Assembly: GCF_000626715.1 (NCBI RefSeq)
Contig: NZ_AQRA01000015.1
Span: forward strand, 1 to 64,000
DNA: 64,000 nucleotides
Source: Aquimarina atlantica
Lineage (GTDB): Bacteria; Bacteroidota; Bacteroidia; Flavobacteriales; Flavobacteriaceae
Direction: 5' to 3'
Position numbers and translations under genes: made by a program. A model generated the notes under the pieces. The model did no database searches and had not been told where the DNA came from. It was given only the letters and a program-made list of their open reading frames with translations. Below are positions 17,447 to 24,778 of the stretch, in pieces (the first letter of the stretch is position 1; the number at the start of each line of letters is the position of its first letter).

Positions 17447-17954
17447 TTTTGTGATCAAAATCTGCAAATGATAAATTAGTTTTGGAATTATACATTATAA
17501 TTTCCTAAGCTTTTCTATAGAAAATATCTTCTTAATTAAGAGATTAACTCAAGTGGTTTTAGGAGTAAAACTCTATTTTGAAAATTCTAAAAAATGACTT
17601 CAAAATATGAGATTAACTCTGTCTATAAAGTATGTCATTATATAAATTGATGCTGCCTTAAAACTTTAGTTGAAGTCATTTTTAACGTATCCCAGATTTT
17701 AAATAAAAAAAGATTGCTTAGAAACTATCTGTAGGCATAAAACGAAGCTAGGTCTTTTTTTATTAAATCAATAAGTAAGTTGTTGATTTTTAAAAAAATA
17801 AAAACTATTTTAGAGGTGAGTTATTCGGCTATATTTTATTTTGTATATATAAAGTATAAGCTTTCACCATATTCCTTCCCCAAAAGTCGAAAGTAATTGC
17901 CGGTCTAACGAATAGTTAATAAAACTTTCACAAGCGATTTATAAAATAGTATCG
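17447..17954. other. 508-base intergenic region with repeats and a terminator-like fold
   Basis: No plausible gene. It contains two copies of GAGATTAACTC (17540-17550 and 17609-17619), a 14-base perfect inverted repeat with a 66-base loop (AAAAATGACTTCAA at 17590-17603, TTGAAGTCATTTTT at 17670-17683), and a terminator-like hairpin at 17705-17761. It may be the structured 3' end of the ABC-F transcript or a separate small RNA. Confidence 0.6.
17705..17761 (+). terminator. Probable intrinsic terminator downstream of the ABC-F gene
   Basis: AAAAAAAGA (17705-17713) pairs with TCTTTTTTT (17753-17761), and the inner GCTT (17716-17719) with AAGC (17745-17748), with small internal loops. The final T run suits termination on the + strand. 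Confidence 0.55.
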
Positions 17955-18380
17955 ATGTTATTGAGAAAAATTATAAGCATACTTTTTTTGGGTTTAACCA
18001 TATTTTCTTTTGCTCAGTGTAAAACTGCAGAAAATAAAATTGAACAAGATAAACCACTACATCAGTCTATTACATCTACGAAAAATGATATGACCATTTC
18101 AAAATTAAACAAGAGTAAGTCTATGGAACTTCATGTTAAAAAGGTAATAAAACAAGGAGATCCGGCTACTCATTTTGAATATACTGTATATAATACTACA
18201 ACAAAAACAATTATAAAACAAGGCTATTATAGAGGAACTAATGTTGATTGGAATGATAATACCTCTATAAAACTTGTTCCTTACATCGGGATAGAACAAA
18301 AACCAACTTCTGAAAATCCTGATGACCTATTGCTGTCAGATACACAAACACAAATAACAATTATTAAATTAAAAAACTGA
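17955..18380 (+). CDS. Small secreted or lipid-anchored protein of unknown function
   Basis: 141 residues, family not recognised. The N-terminus is a signal peptide (LLRKIISILFLGLTIFSFAQ) with a Cys directly after it, so a lipoprotein is possible although Phe at -3 is atypical. The mature part is polar with short beta-like strands (MELHVKKVIKQGDPATHFEYTV). The stop lies 3 bases before the next ATG (18384), so it is almost certainly co-transcribed with the large BNR protein and may assist it (inference). Confidence 0.7.
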   Translation: MLLRKIISILFLGLTIFSFAQCKTAENKIEQDKPLHQSITSTKNDMTISKLNKSKSMELHVKKVIKQGDPATHFEYTVYNTTTKTIIKQGYYRGTNVDWNDNTSIKLVPYIGIEQKPTSENPDDLLLSDTQTQITIIKLKN

Positions 18381-18383
18381 CTC

Positions 18384-21300
18384 ATGACACAAAAAATTTA
18401 TTTTAGGAAACTGGCTATTCTTATCTTTCTGTTATTCGTTTATGCTGCATGTGATAAGAATCAAGAACAAAAACATACAGAAATACAAGCTGTAGCAAAC
18501 GTTAAGAGCCCCAAAAAAAAGAAAGATTATAATAAGAAGAAAGGAATTGAGATTATTGCAGAGTATAAGGCAAACCTTTTAAAACCAATTGGTGCTGAAG
18601 AATCTACATATAAAGATGGTTTTTTGATGACAGAACACCAAAAAGCATTGAAAAATATGTCTACAGCCAAAAACTCTAGTATTATTAAATGGAAAGAAAG
18701 AGGGCCGGTAAATGTACCTGGAAGAATACGTGGTATTGTAGTGGCTCCTGATAATGATGATAAATGGTATGCAGGTACCGTAGGCGGCGGACTTTGGGTA
18801 ACCGAAGATGCCGGAACCACCTGGGAGAATCTTACAGATTATAAAGTACCTAATTTGTCTACATCTACAGTTGCAGTGGGGACGAGTGATCCCGAAACAT
18901 TGTACCTGGGAACAGGTGAACCTTTTAATAACTTAGATGCAGTTGGAGGTGTTGGCGTCTTAAAAAGTGTAAACGGAGGCCGTAGTTGGGAGTATCTTAA
19001 TAACACCAAAAATTTTGGAGGAATTGGTCGATTAGCCTTAAATCCTGACAATGAAAATAACCTTGTTGTAGCAAGTAGAAACGGTATCTATGTTACTTCA
19101 GACGGAGGAGCAACATGGCAGAATACGTATAGTGGAGGGAATGTTCAGGATCTTAATTATGATCCTACTAATTTTAATACTCTATACGGTGGTGTAAACA
19201 GCGTAGGAGTCATAAAAAGTATTGATGGTGGATTAACATGGGACTTAGTGTTGAATAAAGATGATTATAATTCAAACCATTCGCGTTTTGAGCTTGATGT
19301 TTCTCCAGCTAATCCGAATAGAGTTTTCATTTCTGTATACACAGGTAGTGGAGGAGCAACTACTGCAGTGAATACCGATTTTTATCTTACTAGTGATGCC
19401 GGTAAAACATTTAGATTAATTGGTTATGAAGGAACTCCGGCATCGGGAAATTTGATTACTGGACAAGGATGGTATGACAATATAATACGCGCACACCCTT
19501 TTAATGAAAATGTTTTTTATGCAGGAGGAGTAGTGATGCATAGAGTACAAATAGTTAAAGCAGGAACAGGAATCAAAAGTAAAAGTAAAGATGGACCAGT
19601 GAGTTATACTTTTCAGCCTATTGCAGCAGGTTATAATGGTGAATTAAATGATTATGTTCATGTAGATCAACATGGTCTAACATGGATTAAGAAAAGGAAA
19701 GAAAAAAAGTTTAAACTTATTCTTGCTAATGATGGAGGTATATACCATACCGATTATTTATTTGAGCCAGGAACTACGCTTAACGATTGGTCTACTTCTG
19801 CAGTGGGACTTAATTGTACACAGTTTTATGGAGCAGATAAACGTAACGGTACAGAGGACTATATTGCGGGGGCACAAGATAATGGAACCTGGATATCATT
19901 AACCGAAAATGGAGCAAATGATGAAACTGGGTATCAGTTTATCATCGGAGGAGATGGGTTTGAAGTATTGTGGAATTATGACAACCCCAATGAGTTTATA
20001 GGTGGTTCTCAATTTAATGGTTTTGTACGCTATGAGAACGGCCAAGGATTTAATGCTAGGCATGGAGAATCGGGTGCAGGAACATCTCCTTTTTATTCTA
20101 AAATCACAAATTCAAATAACAATCCTAATGTACTCTTTAGCCCTTCTATTAGTGGAGTTTGGAGGTCTCCTGATTTTGCAAAATCATGGCAGTTAACTTC
20201 TATTCCAAATAATTTCTCTGTGGGAGCTTCAAGTTCATTAGATGTTTCTGTATCCACAGCTAATCCAGATATTGTATGGGCCGGTAATGCAATGACAGAA
20301 TCAGGGAGTTATGTGATTCATGTTTCTAAAAACAATGGATTGTCTTATGAACCGACTGCTTTATTCTCTGACCCAAGAGATGGTGTTAATCATAATTATT
20401 TTATTTCAGGAGTAGAAACTTCTTCTACAAATGAAAATAGAGCTTATGTGTTATTTTCTGGACAGGGAGCCGCTAAAATATTAAAAACAGAAGATTTAGG
20501 ACAAACCTGGGTTGATATCTCTGGGTTTTCTACAGGAGAAGATAGGGGCTTTCCTGATGTAGCAATACATAGTTTGGTAGAAATGCCTTTTGATGAAGAT
20601 AGAATTTGGGTAGGTACAGATATTGGAGTGTTTCAAACATTAGATGGAGGAGCACACTGGTCTCTCCTGGCTGGATTACCAGCTTTTTCTGTTTGGCAGA
20701 TGAAAATTGTAAATAACGAAGTGGTTATGGCAACTCATGGTAGAGGTGTCTGGACTGCTACTCTTGAAGAGCTTGATGGGTACGAACCTCCTGCGTATTA
20801 TGCACCTCCTACAATTACTGCTGCAGCACAAGAATCTGTAGAAAATCAGAATGCAGCGATTACTTATGTACAGGAAAATGAGGATATAGAGAAAATAATA
20901 GTGTATTTAGATGAAGAAGAGATTGCTCAAATTACAGATAATATCGAGCAAGGTACCGAGTTTACTTATACGATAGAGAATTTAACAGAAGGAAACCATA
21001 CTGTTGGATTTCGTGCAGTTGATAATGCAGGAGATACTTCTGTTGTTTCGTCTGCATTATTTGATATTATTGATTACACAGTTCCAAAAAACCTGGTCTC
21101 TATTACAACTTTTGAGGCGTCCGATGTATATACTTTTGGAGGAGAGTTTGTAATCAATACAATTAATGAAACAGTAAGTCAGGCTGTCCTTAATAATTCT
21201 GATCATCCCTATTTAAATGATTCTGAATATCGTACTGTTTTGAGACATCCTATTATTGTTAATACAGAGAATGGAAATTTTAGATATGAGGATGTTGCAA

Positions 21301-21899
21301 TCACAGAGTTTGATCCTGCACCGGGTCAGTTTTATGACTATGTAGCAATCGAAGCTTCTAGTAACTTAAAAGATTGGGTGCGATTAGACACCTATGATGC
21401 ACAAAGATTTCCAGAATGGACAGATGCTTTTAATTCTGGCCCTTCTCCGGCAATAAATGATGAGTTGTTTAAAGAGCAATCAATCAACTTATTAGACTTT
21501 TTTCAAGAGGGAGATATTATCGCAATGCGTTTTCGATTAGTTTCTGACCCATTATATACTTCGTTTGGTTGGGCTATTCGCTCTATAAATGCACCAGAAC
21601 AGCAATTGGTAGCTGAGGAACAGGAAGAAGTGGTACAATCTCCTCGAAGTTCAGAAGGAGCTCTTCTGTATCCGACCATTTCTAATGGAGAAGTACAAAT
21701 CTCATCAGGAACCACAATAAACAACAGTGTGGTCGAAATATATGGGATAAGTGGTAGACTTGTATACTCGAAAAGAATTGGAACACTAAATGAATCCCAG
21801 CAAACTTTGTTCTTAGAAAATCTAAAATCAGGAATGTATTTGGTTAAGGTCTTTGGAGATGGTGGATTAGCAAATACAACAAGAATTGTTATCAGATAA
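18384..21899 (+). CDS. BNR/sortilin-type beta-propeller protein with T9SS type A sorting tail
   Basis: 1171 residues. After the N-terminal export signal, residues about 100-800 form Asp-box (BNR/VPS10-like) propeller repeats: WYAGTVGGGLWVTEDAGTTWENL, SVNGGRSWEYL, TSDGGATWQNT and KSIDGGLTWDL all contain the S/T-x-D/N-G-G-x-x-W core. A beta-sandwich stretch follows (about 810-1080), and the last ~75 residues (LYPTISNGEVQISS, VEIYGISGRLVYS, SGMYLVKVFG) form a type A T9SS sorting domain. The export signal ends VYAAC|DK, resembling a lipobox with Tyr at -3; a lipid anchor would be odd for a T9SS substrate. Such propellers occur in glycosidases and sialidases, but no catalytic set is visible, so an enzyme activity is not claimed. 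Confidence 0.88.
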   Translation: MTQKIYFRKLAILIFLLFVYAACDKNQEQKHTEIQAVANVKSPKKKKDYNKKKGIEIIAEYKANLLKPIGAEESTYKDGFLMTEHQKALKNMSTAKNSSIIKWKERGPVNVPGRIRGIVVAPDNDDKWYAGTVGGGLWVTEDAGTTWENLTDYKVPNLSTSTVAVGTSDPETLYLGTGEPFNNLDAVGGVGVLKSVNGGRSWEYLNNTKNFGGIGRLALNPDNENNLVVASRNGIYVTSDGGATWQNTYSGGNVQDLNYDPTNFNTLYGGVNSVGVIKSIDGGLTWDLVLNKDDYNSNHSRFELDVSPANPNRVFISVYTGSGGATTAVNTDFYLTSDAGKTFRLIGYEGTPASGNLITGQGWYDNIIRAHPFNENVFYAGGVVMHRVQIVKAGTGIKSKSKDGPVSYTFQPIAAGYNGELNDYVHVDQHGLTWIKKRKEKKFKLILANDGGIYHTDYLFEPGTTLNDWSTSAVGLNCTQFYGADKRNGTEDYIAGAQDNGTWISLTENGANDETGYQFIIGGDGFEVLWNYDNPNEFIGGSQFNGFVRYENGQGFNARHGESGAGTSPFYSKITNSNNNPNVLFSPSISGVWRSPDFAKSWQLTSIPNNFSVGASSSLDVSVSTANPDIVWAGNAMTESGSYVIHVSKNNGLSYEPTALFSDPRDGVNHNYFISGVETSSTNENRAYVLFSGQGAAKILKTEDLGQTWVDISGFSTGEDRGFPDVAIHSLVEMPFDEDRIWVGTDIGVFQTLDGGAHWSLLAGLPAFSVWQMKIVNNEVVMATHGRGVWTATLEELDGYEPPAYYAPPTITAAAQESVENQNAAITYVQENEDIEKIIVYLDEEEIAQITDNIEQGTEFTYTIENLTEGNHTVGFRAVDNAGDTSVVSSALFDIIDYTVPKNLVSITTFEASDVYTFGGEFVINTINETVSQAVLNNSDHPYLNDSEYRTVLRHPIIVNTENGNFRYEDVAITEFDPAPGQFYDYVAIEASSNLKDWVRLDTYDAQRFPEWTDAFNSGPSPAINDELFKEQSINLLDFFQEGDIIAMRFRLVSDPLYTSFGWAIRSINAPEQQLVAEEQEEVVQSPRSSEGALLYPTISNGEVQISSGTTINNSVVEIYGISGRLVYSKRIGTLNESQQTLFLENLKSGMYLVKVFGDGGLANTTRIVIR

Positions 21900-21927
21900 T
21901 CTTCTTTTATTATAACCTTAAGATATG

Positions 21928-21969
21928 GTATACCTATAAGTTTTTGCTTATAGGTATACTTATTTTTTT
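21928..21969. terminator. Bidirectional intrinsic terminator
   Basis: GTATACCTATAAG (21928-21940) pairs perfectly with CTTATAGGTATAC (21947-21959) around a 6-base loop, with a T run at 21963-21969. It separates the BNR gene (+) from the convergent tetR gene, whose stop codon begins inside it. Confidence 0.85.
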
Positions 21970-22559
21970 AGCCCTTCAAATTTTAAAAACATGTAATCCC
22001 TCATTATAGATTCTAATGTTTCTTCAGTCTGGTCAAAGAAATTATCGTCAGTAATTAATTGCCTGATAAAATATTCATCTAATTTAACAAGAAGCTCAGA
22101 TGATATGGGTTTAAAGATATTGTTTTCTATTCCTAAGGTGTAAAATTGTTTTAAATCTTCGAGTAATGCGCACAAAAATTCTTCAATAATTTTCCATGCT
22201 GTAGGATAATGTTCTTGTAATTGTCTTAAAAAAAAAGAAGAAACATCCTTAGCTCCTTCCATAAGAATACGGCCCAGAGTTTCACATTTGTAATCTAATT
22301 TCAAAATTTCTTCTGTAATCTGATTTTTATAAGTGTACAAATAATCTATTCTTACTTGTGTGATATATTCAAAAATTTCTTCTTTCGTAGTAAAATATTG
22401 ATAGATAGTAGATTTACTTTTTTTCATTAGCAAAGCCAGGTCATCCATGGTTAGTTCACCTAAATCGGCAGTCTTTAATTTAGGGAGTATAGCCAGGGTC
22501 CATTGTTCTACTTTTTGGTTCTTTTCTTTTCTATTTTTGAGTATAGATTTTCTTCCCAC
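21960..22559 (-). CDS. TetR/AcrR family transcriptional regulator
   Basis: About 199 residues from GTG 22559 (VGRKSILKNRKEKN), or 207 from an upstream TTG at 22583; no ATG is available, and the GTG leaves a normal leader that includes the palindrome at 22583-22604. The N-terminal helix-turn-helix is clear: GELTMDDLALLMKKSKSTIYQYFTTKEEIFEYI. The C-terminal helical domain binds an unknown ligand. No divergent partner gene adjoins it, so its target other than itself cannot be named. Confidence 0.88.
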   Translation of the reverse strand: MGRKSILKNRKEKNQKVEQWTLAILPKLKTADLGELTMDDLALLMKKSKSTIYQYFTTKEEIFEYITQVRIDYLYTYKNQITEEILKLDYKCETLGRILMEGAKDVSSFFLRQLQEHYPTAWKIIEEFLCALLEDLKQFYTLGIENNIFKPISSELLVKLDEYFIRQLITDDNFFDQTEETLESIMRDYMFLKFEGLKK

Positions 22560-22582
22560 GCTTGATAAGTTTACTAAAATCA

Positions 22583-22604
22583 AACTACTTAGTATAAAGT
22601 AGTT
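22583..22604. promoter_or_regulatory. Palindromic operator, probably for the TetR protein
   Basis: AACTACTT-AGTATA-AAGTAGTT has perfect 8-base arms. On the minus strand it lies between a promoter-like TAAGTTTG (22635-22628, with TTG at 22659-22657) and the tetR start, the classical place for autorepression. Confidence 0.6.
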
Positions 22605-23028
22605 CTGCTTTTTTGTTTTCCGTTTTTCAAACTTAATCGTTTACAATATAAATAACCAAAAAGTTATGTGAAAATATGTATAGATAAAGGTTAATCCTTG
22701 TGTTGTTTTTGACATAAACAGCTACTAAGAATTATAAGATTTACAGTGAGATAGAATAATATTTTTAGGAAAAACCCTATTCTTATGGCACTTCAAGAGT
22801 TTACTATTGGGAAAGAGGACTAATAATTTTGATGATGAATACCGTGAAAATAAAACCGACGATTTTGATTGTTTTATAATATTGATTCTTAATTATTTGA
22901 GTTTTTTTTGAAATTTTATCACTTTTTGGTTACGTGTCACTTCTTTTCTATACGTCATATTCATAAATGAACAAAGATGAAGCATAATGCTTTATTCTCT
23001 AAAAAGTAAAACATATAATTTTATTAAA
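22605..23028. other. Upstream region carrying a copy of the sigma/anti-sigma junction
   Basis: No gene. From 22863 to 23028 this DNA aligns with 24343-24517, i.e. with the 3' end of the ECF sigma gene, the following spacer and the leader of the anti-sigma stub. Shared blocks include TTTTGATTGTTTT, GGTTACGTGT, CACTTCTTTTCTA-ACGTCATA and ACATATAATTTTATTAAAATG. The sigma reading frame itself is not preserved here, so this is a duplicated, decayed fragment. Confidence 0.75.
22928..22959 (+). promoter_or_regulatory. Putative ECF sigma promoter of the beta-barrel gene
   Basis: GGTTAC (22928-22933) and ACGTCATA (22952-22959). ECF promoters usually have an AAC/TAC-type -35 and a CGTC-type -10. The same two blocks at identical spacing occur upstream of the anti-sigma stub (24409-24440). 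Confidence 0.55.
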
Positions 23029-23625
23029 ATGAAGAAACTTTTATTAGTATGTACATGTATTAGTATTTTCGGAATCGCATCAGCACAAAAGAAGACGTCT
23101 TTTGGATTAAGAGGGGGAGTTAATATTTCTAATCTTTCCGATTCAAATTTAGAAACTAAATCAGGGGTTTATATAGGAGCATTATTGAACATTAGATTCT
23201 CAGAACTTTATGCTCTTCAACCCGAAATTGGATATTCTAACCAAGGAGGTAATACTAAGTTTGCTACTGGGAGCGATGTCGAAATTCATTATCTTTCAAT
23301 ATCAGCAACAAATAAGTTTTTTGTTAAAAATACAGGCTTACACTTTTTAATTGCGCCAGGTATTGATTTTGATGTAGATGATACTCCGGTAGGAATTGTA
23401 AATCGGGATGAAGGTAATGATGTTACTTTTGTTGATGTTTCGATCGCGGTTGGTTTAGGATACGAATTTAAAAATGGAATAGGTATAGAAGCAAGATATA
23501 AAAGAGGAACATTAGATGTTTTTGATGGAGATTTTCACAATTTTTCACAACAATCTATCTATAAAGAAAAAAACCAGTTTAACGAAGTTTTACAAGTAGG
23601 AATATCATATAGATTTAATTTCTAA
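23029..23625 (+). CDS. Outer-membrane beta-barrel protein (PorT-like fold)
   Basis: 198 residues from ATG 23029 (MKKLLLVCTC), 14 codons inside the longest frame. A signal peptide (about 1-20, ending ASAQ) is followed by the typical KTSFGLRGGVNISNLSD opening, alternating strands and a terminal aromatic (SYRFNF), as in small 8-strand barrels of the outer-membrane-protein beta-barrel group. The leader and promoter region are a close copy of those before the anti-sigma stub at 24518, suggesting control by the same ECF sigma factor. Its own terminator lies at 23641-23676, so it is monocistronic. Confidence 0.88.
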   Translation: MKKLLLVCTCISIFGIASAQKKTSFGLRGGVNISNLSDSNLETKSGVYIGALLNIRFSELYALQPEIGYSNQGGNTKFATGSDVEIHYLSISATNKFFVKNTGLHFLIAPGIDFDVDDTPVGIVNRDEGNDVTFVDVSIAVGLGYEFKNGIGIEARYKRGTLDVFDGDFHNFSQQSIYKEKNQFNEVLQVGISYRFNF

Positions 23626-23640
23626 TTATTTACTATTAAC

Positions 23641-23676
23641 AGGGTATTAGAAGAAGCAAATTTTAATACCCTTTTA
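23641..23676 (+). terminator. Intrinsic terminator after the beta-barrel gene
   Basis: AGGGTATTA (23641-23649) pairs with TAATACCCT (23664-23672), followed by TTTTAT. Confidence 0.75.
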
Positions 23677-23757
23677 TATTCTGTGTTAGGTTAGGAAGTG
23701 GTACGAGAAGGCAATGTTTGCCTAATTTTTGTAACATATACTCTAATTTTTCGTTCT

Positions 23758-23786
23758 TTGAGAATAGTAATGTAATTTTATCTTTG
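23758..23786 (+). promoter_or_regulatory. Housekeeping promoter of the ECF sigma gene
   Basis: TTG (23758-23760), an 18-base spacer, then TATCTTTG (23779-23786): a consensus flavobacterial promoter 36 bases before the sigma start codon. Confidence 0.75.
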
Positions 23787-23822
23787 CAAGATATTTGATA
23801 GCATAATTTTCAAAATCAACGT

Positions 23823-24383
23823 TTGGGTGATCAACTTATCATAGAACAAATCAAAAACAAAAATGTCAAAGTTTTTGAATCTGTATTTAAGCAATATTTT
23901 AAAGTACTTACTATATATGCCAAAAGATATGTTTTGGATCTGGATACAGCACAAGATATTACACAAGAAGTGTTTATAAAACTCTATGAAAGAAAAGATG
24001 AACTTGTTATCCATACTTCTTTAAAATCATTTCTATATACCTCTGTAAAAAACCGATGTTTGGATTATATCAAAATTCATAATATTCGCCAGCAACATAA
24101 GGATATCATTCAAAAAGAGTCTTCTATTCTTGTAGAAGAGGACGATAATGAAATAGAGAAAACAGAATTACAAGAAAAAATTTATAAAGCCATCAAGACT
24201 CTTCCTGATCAAAATCAAAAAATCTTTATGCTTAGTCGGTTCGAAGGAAAAACCAATCAAGAGATTGCCGATGAACTTAATATTAGCAAAAGAACAGTAG
24301 AAACTCATATCAGTAATGCCCTAAAAAAAATAAAAGCATTGGTTTTGATTGTTTTTATAGTGTTGATTATTAGTTTCTTATAA
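23823..24383 (+). CDS. ECF RNA polymerase sigma factor (FecI-like)
   Basis: 186 residues. The start is a TTG (23823): the frame is closed by TAG at 23799 and no ATG lies between. Sigma region 2 is visible (VFKQYFKVLTIYAKRYV, DLDTAQDITQEVFIKLYE) and region 4 has the helix-turn-helix QEIADELNISKRTVETHISNALKKI. The protein ends in an unusual hydrophobic tail of about 15 residues (ALVLIVFIVLIISFL), which could touch the membrane. In FecI/FecR systems the sigma factor is held by a membrane anti-sigma factor until a TonB receptor signals. It is the only sigma gene for the two receptor cassettes downstream. Confidence 0.93.
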   Translation: MGDQLIIEQIKNKNVKVFESVFKQYFKVLTIYAKRYVLDLDTAQDITQEVFIKLYERKDELVIHTSLKSFLYTSVKNRCLDYIKIHNIRQQHKDIIQKESSILVEEDDNEIEKTELQEKIYKAIKTLPDQNQKIFMLSRFEGKTNQEIADELNISKRTVETHISNALKKIKALVLIVFIVLIISFL

Positions 24384-24408
24384 ATTATTTTCATTTTTTT
24401 TACTTTCC

Positions 24409-24440
24409 GGTTACGTGTAACTTCTTTTCTATTCGTCATA
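24409..24440 (+). promoter_or_regulatory. Putative ECF sigma promoter before the anti-sigma stub
   Basis: GGTTAC (24409-24414) and ATTCGTCATA (24431-24440), with the same spacing as at 22928-22959. It lies between the sigma gene and the anti-sigma stub and would give autoregulated expression of the receptor operon. Confidence 0.55.
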
Positions 24441-24517
24441 TAGATAACTAACTATACAGAGATAATGTAAAATGCTTTGTTGTATAGAAAGAAGAATAAC
24501 ATATAATTTTTATTAAA

Positions 24518-24700
24518 ATGAGATCTGTTATGAGTATGCACAACCAAATTAGCTTAGAATACGCTTTAATCAAATATTTTTCGGATAAAGCAACACCAGA
24601 AGAAGAAACATTTGTACAACAATGGGTTTCTGAGAGTTCTGACAATACTTCATATTATCATAAGATTCAACGATTATGGATTCAAAGAATAGTATTGTGA
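24518..24700 (+). pseudogene. Truncated FecR-type anti-sigma factor, N-terminal stub only
   Basis: 60 codons, with starts at ATG 24518, 24530 or 24536 (MHNQISLEYA). The protein aligns with the first ~50 residues of the intact anti-sigma factor at 28138: ALIKYFSDKATPEEETFVQQW against LLTRYLQNNVQDDERKFVEDW, then ES-x2-NT-x-Y and RLW against RIW. It stops where the intact protein continues towards its membrane segment and periplasmic FecR domain. Only 78 bases separate the stop from the next gene and no FecR sequence resumes in any frame, so this is a deletion rather than a simple frameshift. The stub keeps the cytoplasmic sigma-binding part, so a residual soluble anti-sigma function is possible but unproven. 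Confidence 0.8.
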
Positions 24701-24778
24701 TATCATTTAGGGTATAAAATCAATGATTGGATCATAATAAGTGTTTTGAATATATAAATCATTAAACTTTTTAGAAAA

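Noticed and set aside
24518..24778. Frameshift in an otherwise complete anti-sigma gene
   Set aside because: Only 78 bases separate the stop from the next gene and no FecR sequence continues in any frame, so a deletion explains it better.
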